From: Treponema ruminis
GTDB lineage: Bacteria; Spirochaetota; Spirochaetia; Treponematales; Treponemataceae
DNA: 64,000 bases
Assembly: GCA_017161305.1 (NCBI GenBank)
Contig: CP031518.1
Location: 2,294,001-2,358,000 of the forward strand
Direction: 5' to 3'
Shown here: in pieces, positions 32,217-40,299 of the stretch
Position numbering within the stretch: position 1 is the stretch's first letter
How the letters are laid out: every line of letters starts with the position of its first letter
Program-made: the position numbers and the translations under genes
The notes under the pieces: model-generated
Seen by the model: only the letters and a program-made list of their open reading frames with translations
The model's database searches: none
What the model was told of the DNA's origin: nothing

Positions 32217-32633
32217 CTATCTCTTCATTGCAGTTTTAACCTGGCTGAACTCGAAATTTTCGAGCTGTGCCAGAAGACGGTAGTTGAGCTGAATTTTCAT
32301 GATGTTCATAGCTTCGAATTCAGGGTCAACATTGTTTCCGTTTGCATTTGCAGTGCTTTCCCAGTCAGTCACACGGCGTGGTTCAACACTGCGAAAGTCT
32401 ACAGGCATGTCAAGCTGGAAGTGTGCGTCATTGGTGCGGGTAAGCTGCATTTTGTGCTCAGTGTCTTTTTCTGAGTCAAAGGCACGCTTGAGTTCGCTTT
32501 CAAAATCAACAACCTGACGCTTGTAGTTAGGAACTTCTGCATTCGCAATGTTGTTTGCAGAAACCTGATAGCGGAGGCTGTTAACATCCATAGCACGAGA
32601 TAATAAATCAACTGACCGTGTAAAACTATTCAT
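32217..32633 (-). CDS. flgB: Flagellar rod protein FlgB
   Basis: The 138 aa protein has the N-terminus 'MNSFTRSVDLLSRAMDVNSLRYQVSANNIANAEVPNYKRQVVDFESELKRAF', with the NNIANA rod motif, and the C-terminus 'FEAMNIMKIQLNYRLLAQLENFEFSQVKTAMKR'. It is a proximal rod subunit and the first gene of flgB-flgC-fliE-fliF-fliG-fliH-fliI-fliJ. The ATG lies 7 nt after a -10 GATATT with no Shine-Dalgarno. Confidence 0.96.
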   Translation of the reverse strand: MNSFTRSVDLLSRAMDVNSLRYQVSANNIANAEVPNYKRQVVDFESELKRAFDSEKDTEHKMQLTRTNDAHFQLDMPVDFRSVEPRRVTDWESTANANGNNVDPEFEAMNIMKIQLNYRLLAQLENFEFSQVKTAMKR

Positions 32634-32639
32634 ACTATG

Positions 32640-32668
32640 AATATCGGCATGTAAAAAATGGAAGTTAA
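32640..32668 (-). promoter_or_regulatory. Promoter of the flgB operon, leaderless type
   Basis: TTAACT (32668-32663), 17 bp and GATATT (32645-32640) end 6 nt before the flgB ATG. It looks sigma-70-like; I see no sigma-28 or sigma-54 motif. Confidence 0.5.
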
Positions 32669-32677
32669 GGTATATTA

Positions 32678-32760
32678 CGGAAAAATCACAGATTTTTCCG
32701 AGACTCGACTAAAAACTTGTCTCACAAGTTTTTTCGCCTCCGGCGACCGTCTCCCTATGA
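32678..32760 (-). repeat. Hairpin element C at the 3' end of the ABC ATPase gene
   Basis: Tandem stems: CGGAAAAATC / GATTTTTCCG (32678-32700), AAAAACTTGT-CTC-ACAAGTTTTT (32711-32733) and TCGCC / GGCGA (32734-32746). The flanks GAGACTCGACT and CTCCCTATGA match elements at 46014 and 53470. It covers the stop codon and last codons of the ATPase gene. Confidence 0.75.
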
Positions 32761-33503
32761 TTGAATCTCTTCAAGAAATCTCGGAGTCTGTCTGTCTGGG
32801 GATTTGAGATGAGGGATTTTGGCTCGCCCTGCTCTACGATTACTCCGTCCGCCATAAAAATGATTTTGTCGGAAATATCGCGGGCAAATGACATTTCGTG
32901 AGTTACGACAATCATGGTCATTTTCTCGTCGGCGAGTTTTTTGATGACTGCAAGGATTTCACCGGTAAGCTCAGGGTCGAGGGCACTGGTCGGCTCGTCA
33001 AAAAGAAGAACTTTCGGCTTTAGGGCAAGGCTTCGGGCAATCGAAACCCGCTGCTGCTGACCGCCTGAAAGCTCGCAGGGATAGGCATTTTCCTTTTCTG
33101 AAAGGCCCACGTCGGCAAGGAGTTTTCGGGCAACGGCAATAGCCTCGTCTTTCGGAGTTTTAAGGACATGCACCTGGGCATCAACGATATTCTGCAAGAC
33201 GCTCATGTGAGGGAAAAGATTGAAATTCTGGAAGACAAAGCCCAGATTCAATCCGATTTTGCGCAATTCTTTTTTATCAGCGTATTTACCGTTCTGGACA
33301 ATCGGCTGGCCGCAGACGAAAATCGAGCCGTCATCAACGCTTTCAAGCTGGGCGATGCAGCGGAGCATGGTAGACTTTCCGCTTCCGCTCGGCCCGATGA
33401 TTCCCAAGATTTCTCCCTGCTCAACGTCGAATGAAATATCCTTGAGAACAGGAACATTGTCAGAGAAAGTTTTTTTGATGTTTTTTACGCTGATGATTGC
33501 CAT
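32709..33503 (-). CDS. Amino-acid ABC transporter ATP-binding protein
   Basis: The 264 aa protein starts at ATG 33503 ('MAIISVKNIKKTFSDNVPVLKDISF'), 1 nt after the permease stop. A longer frame from 33557 reads through the permease end and is rejected. It has Walker A 'GPSGSGKSTMLRC', a Q-loop in 'FVFQNFNLFPHMSVLQNI', signature 'LSGGQQQRVSIARSLALKPKVLLFDEPTSALDP' and H-loop 'VVTHEMSFARDISDKIIFMADG', matching the GlnQ/HisP polar amino-acid group. The normal domain ends near 'RLRDFLKRF'. The last 16 residues ('NHRETVAGGEKTCETSF') are encoded by hairpin element C. Confidence 0.95.
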   Translation of the reverse strand: MAIISVKNIKKTFSDNVPVLKDISFDVEQGEILGIIGPSGSGKSTMLRCIAQLESVDDGSIFVCGQPIVQNGKYADKKELRKIGLNLGFVFQNFNLFPHMSVLQNIVDAQVHVLKTPKDEAIAVARKLLADVGLSEKENAYPCELSGGQQQRVSIARSLALKPKVLLFDEPTSALDPELTGEILAVIKKLADEKMTMIVVTHEMSFARDISDKIIFMADGVIVEQGEPKSLISNPQTDRLRDFLKRFNHRETVAGGEKTCETSF

Positions 33504-33504
33504 T

Positions 33505-34140
33505 TTACTTATAATAATCCAGTTTTTTTTCAATAACGATGAAGCCGGCTGAAACAACCCAGTTCATGATGAAGTAGAAAACGCCTGCGATAAGAATCGG
33601 CGTAGTTGAAAAAAGACGGCTTGAAGTCGTCTGTGCAGTTCGGAAAAGTTCTGCAATTCCAAGGACAGAAACAAGGGCCGTGTCCTTTACGAGAGTGATT
33701 ACCTCGTTTCCCATTGCAGGAACAATTCTTTTTACGACCTGTGGAAGAACGATGCGGAAGAAAGTCTGCATTTTTGTGTAGCCCAGGACTTTTGCCGCCT
33801 CATACTGACCTTTTGCAATCGACTGAATGCCGCCACGGTAAATTTCCGCAAAATAGCAGGCATAGTTGACTGAAAGGGCAATTATTGCAGCCACAAAACG
33901 GTCGTAAGAAAGCTTAAAAAGATAAGCCGGAAAGAAATAGACCGCAATCAGCTGTAAAATGAGCGGAGTGCCGCGGATAACAAGCAGAAAAGCGTTCACA
34001 AGATATGAAAGCGGCTTGAAATGCGACATTCGGCCGGCCGCAAGAGGAAAACCAAGCGGCACGGAAAAAAGGAGCGTAAGGAAAAACACCTCAATCGAGA
34101 CAACAGATGCTCCAAGCATGGGAAGGATAATTTTAGTCAT
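33505..34140 (-). CDS. Amino-acid ABC transporter permease
   Basis: The 211 aa protein belongs to the HisM/GlnP group, with about five membrane helices. It starts 'MTKIILPMLGASVVSIEVFFLTLLFSVPLGFPLA' and carries 'RGTPLILQLIAVYFFPAYLF', 'YACYFAEIYRGGIQSIAKGQYEAAKVLGYTKMQTFFRIVLPQVVKRIVPAMGNEVITLVKDTALVSVLG', which includes the EAA loop that meets the ATPase. Only one permease gene is present, so it likely forms a homodimer. Confidence 0.95.
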   Translation of the reverse strand: MTKIILPMLGASVVSIEVFFLTLLFSVPLGFPLAAGRMSHFKPLSYLVNAFLLVIRGTPLILQLIAVYFFPAYLFKLSYDRFVAAIIALSVNYACYFAEIYRGGIQSIAKGQYEAAKVLGYTKMQTFFRIVLPQVVKRIVPAMGNEVITLVKDTALVSVLGIAELFRTAQTTSSRLFSTTPILIAGVFYFIMNWVVSAGFIVIEKKLDYYK

Positions 34141-34170
34141 TTCAAAACGCTCCAGAAAAGTGAGGAATTT

Positions 34171-34944
34171 TTATTTTCCGATAATCGAGATGTCAGAACC
34201 GAACCATTTTTCGCTGATTTTAGCTACTGTACCGTCGGCTGCCATGTCTTCGAGGGCTTTCTGAACCTTGTCGCGCAATTCAGTGTTGTCTTTTTTGAAT
34301 GCGATTCCGTACTGCTCAGGAGCAAGGCTGTCAGCAAGGATTGTGAAAGGCTTGCCGGTAACCTTAAGGCTGTATTCTGCAACAACGCTGTCCATTGCAA
34401 CGCCGTCAAGACCGCCGATTTCGAGGTCGTTCAAAGCCATGATGTTGTCGTTGAAGTCAACGATTGCCTTGAGGCTTGATTTGAAAGCAGGATTTTCGTC
34501 GATTGCGTCAGCTGCAGAGCTTCCTGCCTGAACGCCGAGAACTTTTCCGCTCAAATCAGCAAGATTTTTGATTCCGCCATCTGCGCGAACGATTACAACC
34601 TGCGCATTGTTGAGGTAAGGCTTTGTGAAAGCGAGTGCTTCAAGACGCTCCGGAGTGATTGAAAGACCGTTCCAGATACAGTCGATTTTTCCAGTGTTAA
34701 GTTCCTGCTCTTTTGCAGACCATGAAATTGGCTGAGCACGGAATTTGAGTCCGAGACGGTTTGCAACTTCTTTTGCAAGGTCGATGTCGTAGCCTACGAT
34801 TTCATTGCTGTCATCGCGGAATCCCATCGGTGGGAAAGAATCATCAAGACCAAGAACGAATTCATTGCTGGATTTTGAACAAGAAGCCATTCCAACTACC
34901 ATAAGTGCAGCCAAAGCACCCATCAAAACTTTTGTAATTTTCAT
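34171..34944 (-). CDS. Amino-acid ABC transporter substrate-binding lipoprotein
   Basis: The 257 aa protein has the lipoprotein signal 'LMGALAALMVVGMASC' with Cys at about 22. It then shows the family 3 solute-binding fold: 'FVLGLDDSFPPMGFRDDSNEIVGYDIDLAKEVANRLGLK', 'DCIWNGLSITPERLEALAFTKPYL', 'GKVLGVQAGSSAADAI' and 'YGIAFKKDNTELRDKVQKALEDMAADGTVAKISEKWFG'. It binds a polar amino acid. Its place right after argH suggests a basic amino acid, but the ligand is not proven. An AACCAC / GTGGTT hairpin lies just upstream (34964-34977). Confidence 0.94.
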   Translation of the reverse strand: MKITKVLMGALAALMVVGMASCSKSSNEFVLGLDDSFPPMGFRDDSNEIVGYDIDLAKEVANRLGLKFRAQPISWSAKEQELNTGKIDCIWNGLSITPERLEALAFTKPYLNNAQVVIVRADGGIKNLADLSGKVLGVQAGSSAADAIDENPAFKSSLKAIVDFNDNIMALNDLEIGGLDGVAMDSVVAEYSLKVTGKPFTILADSLAPEQYGIAFKKDNTELRDKVQKALEDMAADGTVAKISEKWFGSDISIIGK

Positions 34945-34980
34945 AATTTACCTCTTTATTTTTAACCACTCGTGGTTTAT

Positions 34981-36402
34981 TTAAAATTTTCCGCAGAAAG
35001 ACTTCAAGACTTCAATCTGCCTGTCGATTGCACCAGGACCGCCTATTGTTTTTCGGCCTTCCATGCAGGCACGTGGCGTGATGCAGTCAAAAATATCCTC
35101 TTCGATTAAGTCAGAAATCTTTTTCATGTCCTCAAGCTTCAAATCCTCGATTGCAGAAAGACCAGAATCAATAGCAAGACGAACGCATTTTGCAGAAACA
35201 CCGTGAGCCACTCGGAAAGGCATGCCCTTTCGCACCAGGTAGTCTGCCACATCAGTAGCATTGGCAAAACCGCCGAAGCAACTTTCTTCCATTTTTGGAA
35301 GGTTCCACTCAGCCGAAGCAATCATGGCCTCAAAAACGATTACGTTTCCCTGAACGCAGTCCAGAGCCTCAAAAAGAGGAGCCTTGTCTTCCTGCATGTC
35401 GCGGTCGTAAGCGAGAGGAAGCCCTTTCATCATTACAAGAAGATTGATTAAATCGCCGTAAACCTTACCGGTGCGGCCGCGGATCAATTCAGCAAAGTCA
35501 GGATTCTTTTTCTGCGGCATGATTGAAGAGCCGGTAGACCATTTTTCGCTAAGATTGATGAAGCCAAATTCAGTAGTAGACCACAGGACAACTTCCTCGC
35601 ACATGCGGCTCAAATGCTGCTGCAAAATCGCAAAATCCGAAGTGAACTCAATGCAGTAGTCGCGGTCAGAAACAGAATCAAGGGAATTGTATGTCGCCCC
35701 CTCAAAACCAAGTTCCTTTGCAACAGCCTCGCGGTCAAGAGGCAGAGTACTTCCCATCAAAGCCCCGCTACCGAGCGGAGAAAGAGAAACGCGCTTCAAT
35801 GAATCCGAAAGACGCTCAACGTCACGCATGAGCATGAAGGCCCAGGCGCACAAATGCTGGGCAAGAGAACCCGGCTGAGCGTGCTGCATGTGGGTGTAGC
35901 CGGTCAAAAGCGAAGATTTATGATTTTCTGCGATATTCGTAAGAGTTTTAATGAGCGAGACGATAGCCTTCTGCAAGTCAGGAATTACACGACGAAGGTA
36001 AAGCCTCTCGTCAAGAGCAATCTGGTCATTGCGGCTTCGGCCAGTGTGAAGCTTACGACCAGGGTCGCCGATTCTGTCAGTCAAAGTTGCCTCAACAAAG
36101 GAGTGGATGTCCTCGGCAGAATAGTCGATTGAAAGAGCTCCCGAAGACAAATCCTTTTCTATAGAAGAAAGACCTTCCTGAATCGCCCTGTTCTCCTCCA
36201 CGCTGATGATACCCTGCTTTGCAAGCATTGCGGCGTGGGCCTGAGAACCGTGAATGTCGTCCAAAGCCATGCGCTCATCAACATGAATAGAAGTTTCAAA
36301 TTCAACGGCGGCAGCATCCGGTCCCTCTGCAAAACGCCCGTGCCAAAGAGCCGCGTGATTGTTATCAGTGATTGTTCCGTGAGGAGAATTTTTTGTTTCC
36401 AT
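34981..36402 (-). CDS. argH: Argininosuccinate lyase
   Basis: The 473 aa protein is a fumarase/aspartase superfamily member: 'LWHGRFAEGPDAAAVEFETSIHVDERMALDDIHGSQAHA', 'TGRSRNDQIALDERLYLR', 'GYTHMQHAQPGSLAQHL' (catalytic His region) and the signature 'GSSIMPQKKNPDFAELIRG'. It splits argininosuccinate into arginine and fumarate, the last step of arginine synthesis. An N-terminal extension of about 15 polar residues precedes 'LWHGRF'. The ATG lies 8 nt after an extended -10 and lacks a Shine-Dalgarno. Confidence 0.97.
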   Translation of the reverse strand: METKNSPHGTITDNNHAALWHGRFAEGPDAAAVEFETSIHVDERMALDDIHGSQAHAAMLAKQGIISVEENRAIQEGLSSIEKDLSSGALSIDYSAEDIHSFVEATLTDRIGDPGRKLHTGRSRNDQIALDERLYLRRVIPDLQKAIVSLIKTLTNIAENHKSSLLTGYTHMQHAQPGSLAQHLCAWAFMLMRDVERLSDSLKRVSLSPLGSGALMGSTLPLDREAVAKELGFEGATYNSLDSVSDRDYCIEFTSDFAILQQHLSRMCEEVVLWSTTEFGFINLSEKWSTGSSIMPQKKNPDFAELIRGRTGKVYGDLINLLVMMKGLPLAYDRDMQEDKAPLFEALDCVQGNVIVFEAMIASAEWNLPKMEESCFGGFANATDVADYLVRKGMPFRVAHGVSAKCVRLAIDSGLSAIEDLKLEDMKKISDLIEEDIFDCITPRACMEGRKTIGGPGAIDRQIEVLKSFCGKF

Positions 36403-36410
36403 ACATAGTA

Positions 36411-36419
36411 ATTATATCA
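36411..36419 (-). promoter_or_regulatory. Extended -10 promoter of argH, leaderless type
   Basis: Minus strand TGATATAAT (TG-N-TATAAT) ends 8 nt before the argH ATG. The identical nonamer precedes queD. No clear -35 is visible, as expected for an extended -10 promoter. Confidence 0.55.
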
Positions 36420-36439
36420 GATTGCAAAAAAATAGAAAA

Positions 36440-36540
36440 TAGAGGGGGCGTGCCTCGACATTCATGTCGTTACGACAACTCTTCGAGTTGTTACGGATTT
36501 TTCCTGCTTTTTACAACGCGCCATCCCTGGCGCACTATAA
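36440..36540. repeat. Serial small hairpins (element D1)
   Basis: CGACAT / ATGTCG, ACAACTC / GAGTTGT and GCGCCA / TGGCGC follow one another in the gap upstream of argH. There is no coding potential and no T-tract terminator. Confidence 0.55.
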
Positions 36541-36570
36541 AAAAACAATTAATCTGTCTTTTCGTCGAGT

Positions 36571-36632
36571 CGGGCTATCCGCGGTTTCATTGCCTTACGG
36601 CAACGCTTCGCGCCGCTACTATCCCTCACGCG
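36571..36632 (+). repeat. Intergenic hairpin element D2 (CTATCC family)
   Basis: It starts GGGCTATCCGCGGTTTCATT, holds an inner hairpin TGCC-TTAC-GGCA, and ends CGCTTCGCGCCGCTACTATCC then CTCACGCG. It shares outer sequence with the element at 8358-8430, whose inner hairpin differs. Its end overlaps the last codons of mtaB. Confidence 0.7.
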
Positions 36633-38059
36633 AAGACAGCAAGCGTGTCACTTTCTCCAGTTTTTTCGGCTTCCTGGAGGGGTCTCAGGATTTTTACGCT
36701 GATTTCACTTCCCGCAGCAGGCAGGTTGGAGTCTTTTGTCGAAAAATTTAGCTGACAGTGGAGAAAATTTTCGGTCACGGCATGGATAATCACCCGGTCC
36801 TTGAAGATTTTCGCCCGGTGGACTGTCTCGCACACGGCAGGAAGACTCTGGCCGACAAAGGAATTGATGTATTCAGTCTTTGAGTTTTTGTTGAATTCTT
36901 CGAGGGCAGCAATCCTTTTGTCAGTAATATAGTTTGGAACCATCGGGCGCATTTTAAAGGCTTCTGTTCCAGGACGGGGACTGAAGGGAAAGGCGTGGAC
37001 AAAGGTAAAGCCACATTCTTTAAGCATCTTGAGGGTCAGGTCAAAATCTTCGTCACTTTCACCAGGGAAGCCGGCGATAATGTCACAGGCGATGAAAGGA
37101 TTCTTCTTTGCTTTTCGCAAAAGTTCCGTGGCACGGTAAACAGCTTCGATTTTATAAGGGCGTTTCATGCGCGCAAGGACTGAATCACTACCGCTCTGAA
37201 CGGAAATATGGAAATAAGGCCGCACTCTCGGATTTTCAAGAATTGAAGCCAGTTTTTCATCGACGATTTCCGGGTAAAGGCTTGAAATGCGGACACCGAT
37301 TTTCTGCGTATTCTGCAGGATGAGCTCCAAAAGCTCGGCAAAACGCACTTTTCTTCCATTATATTCACTTGAATACTGGGAAATGTTTACGGTCGTAATG
37401 ACCACCTCACTCTGCCCCGCCCCTTCAAGCTTCTGCACCCTCTCAATGACTTCCTTTGCATCGAGGGAAACGGATTTTCCGCGGGCAAGACGAATTCGGC
37501 AGTAAGTGCAGACGCAGTTGCAGCCGTCCTGAATTTTGAGCGAGGAACGCGAATGATTTATGAAAGTTTCTGTTGCAAGGCGGAAAGGCGAAGTAATCAC
37601 GTTCTGCTCAGAAGAATTGTTTTCCTTGTCGAAGATTTTCTGGATTTTCTGAGAGATTTCAAGTCCTGTGATGGATGGATTTTCCTCGAGGATTTTTTTG
37701 AGGAAGGACGGCAAATCAGCAAGGCTTCCCTTGTGCTGGCCTCCGAGAACGCAGACCCTTTCGTCAATCGCCATGATTTCTTTTTGATCAAGCTGGGCGT
37801 AACAGCCAGTGACGGCGACGGCAGAATTCGGACAGCATTTTAAAAGCATTCGGATGATTCTTCTTGCCTTCTGCTCGGCTTTGGCTGTGACAGTGCAGGT
37901 GTTTACCACGCAAAGGACAACGCTCTCATCAAAAGACCTGGCCGTAAAGGGCTCCATGGTGACGGAAAAATCTGAGTCTGTAAAAAAGCGGGCTGCACCT
38001 TCGCTCTCAACCTGATTGAGACGGCAGCCCAATGTTTCAAAATGAATTGTTTTGTTCAT
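36626..38059 (-). CDS. mtaB: MtaB-type tRNA methylthiotransferase
   Basis: The 477 aa protein has a UPF0004 N-domain ('IHFETLGCRLNQVESEGAARFF', 'VVNTCTVTAKAEQKARRII', 'AVTGCYAQ'), giving the three cluster cysteines, and a radical-SAM core ('LKIQDGCNCVCTYCRIRLARG', a CxxxCxxC-type motif). A C-terminal TRAM-like part follows. MtaB converts t6A37 to ms2t6A37 in tRNA for ANN codons. The motif here reads C-N-C-V-C-T-Y-C, retaining the CxxxCxxC spacing. I chose ATG 38059 (family-like N-terminus); an ATG at 38095, 1 nt after the upstream stop, adds 12 residues and could be used by coupling. The extreme C-terminus is encoded within element D2. Confidence 0.9.
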   Translation of the reverse strand: MNKTIHFETLGCRLNQVESEGAARFFTDSDFSVTMEPFTARSFDESVVLCVVNTCTVTAKAEQKARRIIRMLLKCCPNSAVAVTGCYAQLDQKEIMAIDERVCVLGGQHKGSLADLPSFLKKILEENPSITGLEISQKIQKIFDKENNSSEQNVITSPFRLATETFINHSRSSLKIQDGCNCVCTYCRIRLARGKSVSLDAKEVIERVQKLEGAGQSEVVITTVNISQYSSEYNGRKVRFAELLELILQNTQKIGVRISSLYPEIVDEKLASILENPRVRPYFHISVQSGSDSVLARMKRPYKIEAVYRATELLRKAKKNPFIACDIIAGFPGESDEDFDLTLKMLKECGFTFVHAFPFSPRPGTEAFKMRPMVPNYITDKRIAALEEFNKNSKTEYINSFVGQSLPAVCETVHRAKIFKDRVIIHAVTENFLHCQLNFSTKDSNLPAAGSEISVKILRPLQEAEKTGESDTLAVFA

Positions 38060-38064
38060 AATTT

Positions 38065-38097
38065 TAAGATTATCGGACTGCCCCGATAATGACATCT
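38065..38097. repeat. Palindromic repeat AAGATTATCGG type, copy 1
   Basis: ATTATCGG / CCGATAAT with a 6-nt loop is bordered by AAGAT and ATCTT. A second, partly decayed copy lies at 39646-39683. It sits at the mtaB start and the end of the TPR gene. Confidence 0.6.
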
Positions 38098-38717
38098 TAG
38101 CGCAGGCGGGCAGCTACACGCTCTTTGCCACGAGCAGCGTCAGCCTGTGAAGCGTTGAGTTCGATTGCCTTTGAATATGCGTCGAGGGCTGAGGCATAGC
38201 TTCCTGCCATTTCACGCGCATATCCGCAGCGGGTCCACCACAAATCAACAAGCGGCTCTGTGTAAACTGCGGTTGTCATTGAAATGTCGGCATGCTGATA
38301 TTTGCCCTGACGGATGTAAATTTCACCCATATAATAGTAAGCATTTCCGATTCGGGCTGCATTTGAAGGAGCGCTCGCAATGTATGTGCGGAACATTTCA
38401 AGAGCCTCGCCGTTTTTGCCCTGATAGTACTTGGCCTCACCCAAAACTTCCATGAGTCGGACGTCACCCGGAGCGATTTTGCGGGCTTCGGTGGCACGGA
38501 CTTCAGCTTCGGCATACTGGCGGTTTCGAACCAGAGACCAGCAGAGGACACAATAAGAATCGATATTGCGGGGATTGATTAAGATTTCCTGCTCACAGAT
38601 TTTGATTGACTCCGGATAATTGCCGTTGCGGTACAAGACAAGGGCATCTGGCTTTGACTGGGCAGAAATAGCCGCAAAAGAAAAAACAAATGCTAAAAGA
38701 AAGATGAACTTTTTCAT
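38097..38717 (-). CDS. Secreted TPR-repeat protein
   Basis: The 206 aa protein has a signal peptide 'MKKFIFLLAFVFSFAAISAQ' (no lipobox Cys). Five to six TPR-like repeats follow: 'PDALVLYRNGNYPESIKICEQEI', 'CVLCWSLVRNRQYAEAEVRATEARKIAP', 'EVLGEAKYYQGKNGEALEMFRTYI', 'NAYYYMGEIYIRQGKYQHADISMTTAV' and 'GYAREMAGSYASALDAYSKAIELN'. It is probably a periplasmic scaffold. It lies 4 bp from the bactofilin gene, so a link to cell-shape assembly is possible (inference). No enzymatic motif is visible. Confidence 0.85.
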   Translation of the reverse strand: MKKFIFLLAFVFSFAAISAQSKPDALVLYRNGNYPESIKICEQEILINPRNIDSYCVLCWSLVRNRQYAEAEVRATEARKIAPGDVRLMEVLGEAKYYQGKNGEALEMFRTYIASAPSNAARIGNAYYYMGEIYIRQGKYQHADISMTTAVYTEPLVDLWWTRCGYAREMAGSYASALDAYSKAIELNASQADAARGKERVAARLR

Positions 38718-38721
38718 AAAA

Positions 38722-39084
38722 TTACTCTCCTGTCATCGTGCACTTTCCGCTGAAATGAGCGCCAGGCTCAAGCACGACTTCTTTTGAGATAATATCGCCG
38801 CTGACAGAACCAGTGGCTGTAACAAAAACAAGGTCTTTTGCAGTAATGTCGCCCTCGACCTTGCCTCGGACAAGCACTCGTGAAGCATTGATTCCGGCTG
38901 TTACCACGGCATTTGTGTCAACAACCAAATCACTTGTGGCATCAATTGCACCTGTGACAGTACCGCGAATCATAAAAGGCTTGGTAAATCGAATTGTGCC
39001 GCGAAAATTTATATCGGAAGCAAGGATTGTGTCAAAATCCTCTTCTTCTACATCAAAAAAATCAGAATCCTTTACATCGAACAT
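38722..39084 (-). CDS. Bactofilin (polymer-forming cytoskeletal protein)
   Basis: The 120 aa protein shows the right-handed beta-helix pattern of bactofilins: 'ILASDINFRGTIRFTKPFMIRGTVTGAIDATSDLVVDTNAVVTAGINASRVLVRGKVEGDITAKDLVFVTATGSVSGDIISKEVVLEPGAHFSGKCTM', with the 'G.I....lvi...g.v.g.i.a..v.i.G.v.G' repeat. Bactofilins form membrane-associated filaments that recruit cell-wall enzymes. The acidic N-terminal 25 residues are disordered. It is paired with the TPR gene. Confidence 0.9.
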   Translation of the reverse strand: MFDVKDSDFFDVEEEDFDTILASDINFRGTIRFTKPFMIRGTVTGAIDATSDLVVDTNAVVTAGINASRVLVRGKVEGDITAKDLVFVTATGSVSGDIISKEVVLEPGAHFSGKCTMTGE

Positions 39085-39136
39085 ATTCTATTATTTTACA
39101 ATCAATGGAGTTTTTTTTCAATAATACAAATTCTGA

Positions 39137-39622
39137 TTAAAACCAAAGCCTGAGACCAGCCGTGCATGGGAAATTCACCGGTCTGAAAAGGAGCGAACAG
39201 GAGCCATCTTCCTTTGAAGCCCCGAAATATGGATTCCAGACAGCCTGACCAAAAAATTCAAGCCGCCTGTTAAAGAAAAACATGTCAAATCCGGCACCAA
39301 AACGGCAGCCCATCGCAAAAACAGTCTTGTCGGCTTCAAAAGTGGCCCCGTAACTCATTCCCCAGAGGACAAAATAATCCAGATGCCGGGCAAGTCTTTC
39401 ATTTATAAACCAGTCGTCCAGAAAAAGCGTGATTGTGTTTTCTTTGAGCTGGGAATTAAAAAAAAGGCACCAGGGAGACTCGTCACTTCTTGCAGAAAAA
39501 GAGACCATTTCGTGAGAATCAGCGGAAAGGCTGTAAGAAAATGCTCCGCCAAGCCCCACCCGGGCAAAGGAAAGCGAAGAAAAACCGGCAAAAATAAAAA
39601 AAGCCAGGAAGAATTTTTTCAT
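39137..39622 (-). CDS. Small outer-membrane beta-barrel-like protein
   Basis: The 161 aa protein has a signal peptide at 1-20 ('FFLAFFIFAGFSSLSFA'). The rest is rich in aromatic residues and alternating hydrophobic/polar strands ('LARHLDYFVLWGMSYGATF', 'FAMGCRFGAGFDMFFFNRRLEFFGQAVW') and ends in 'AGLRLWF'. A terminal Phe after alternating residues is the usual BAM signal of outer-membrane barrels. I do not recognise the family. The length would suit an eight-stranded barrel. Confidence 0.65.
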   Translation of the reverse strand: MKKFFLAFFIFAGFSSLSFARVGLGGAFSYSLSADSHEMVSFSARSDESPWCLFFNSQLKENTITLFLDDWFINERLARHLDYFVLWGMSYGATFEADKTVFAMGCRFGAGFDMFFFNRRLEFFGQAVWNPYFGASKEDGSCSLLFRPVNFPCTAGLRLWF

Positions 39623-39645
39623 TTGTGATTAGAAAATATAGAAAA

Positions 39646-39683
39646 AAGATTATCGGGTCAAGCCCGAAGGTCACGGCAATCTT
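39646..39683. repeat. Palindromic repeat AAGATTATCGG type, copy 2
   Basis: AAGATT...AATCTT encloses CGGG-TCAAG-CCCG. It resembles the copy at 38065-38097 but the right half has diverged. Confidence 0.5.
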
Positions 39684-40215
39684 ATTCCTTTCTTTCGATT
39701 TTTTTAAATTTTACGCCGTTCAAAATAAGGTCGCCATCCTTCATTTCGTAATTTTCGCAGTAGTTATCAGCGCCAATCGACGGATCTTTCGCAAAATATT
39801 CATCGTAGCTGACGACTTCTTCTCCGGTGCTCTGAACTTTTGAAACTTCAAAAACTATGATGGAACTTTTCTGCTCATATTCACCGCTAAAAACAAGATC
39901 CTTGTTGCAGTATCTGGAAAAATATTCCTTGGCGGCCTCGACATCTTCGGAAGAGCTGATGAACTCAACCCGGTCAACTTCCTGCAGGACCTTTTTGCTG
40001 AAACGGCCGCGCTCTGAAAAAGTGAGGACAATATTCTGTTTTGTATACAAAAATGCCTTGACAATATCGCCGGTGGTTGATGGTTCGGCAAGATCTGATT
40101 TGAGCATAATGTCTGCTTCCCATGTTCCAGAAATATCCGGCTTTTTCCCTGATTTACAGGAAAGAAGCGAAATCATAAGGAGAAGTGAAGCAAATAAAAC
40201 AAAAAACTTTCTCAT
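39682..40215 (-). CDS. Hypothetical lipoprotein
   Basis: The 177 aa protein starts at 'MRKFFVLFASLLLMISLLSC' with a lipobox Cys at 20. A start six codons earlier (40233) adds 'MNFSEP', which does not look like a signal. The mature part begins 'KSGKKPDISGTWEADI', a lipocalin-like or DUF-type 'GTWE' opening, and ends with 'LNGVKFKKIERKE'. No family could be named with confidence. Confidence 0.7.
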   Translation of the reverse strand: MRKFFVLFASLLLMISLLSCKSGKKPDISGTWEADIMLKSDLAEPSTTGDIVKAFLYTKQNIVLTFSERGRFSKKVLQEVDRVEFISSSEDVEAAKEYFSRYCNKDLVFSGEYEQKSSIIVFEVSKVQSTGEEVVSYDEYFAKDPSIGADNYCENYEMKDGDLILNGVKFKKIERKE

Positions 40216-40299
40216 AGGTTCTGAAAAATTCAAAAAAGTTTAAATAAAAAAGCCTACTCAGGTTTCCCTTTTCGGCCTTTTGGAAATTCCCGGATGGAC

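Noticed and set aside
8358..36632. Integron attC sites as an explanation for the CTATCC elements
   Set aside because: The core GTTRRRY/RYYYAAC sites of attC are not present and no cassette array or integrase is nearby.
39851..40243. Antisense ORF opposite the lipoprotein gene at 39682-40215
   Set aside because: It is a shadow of the lipoprotein frame, with no start signal or domain pattern.
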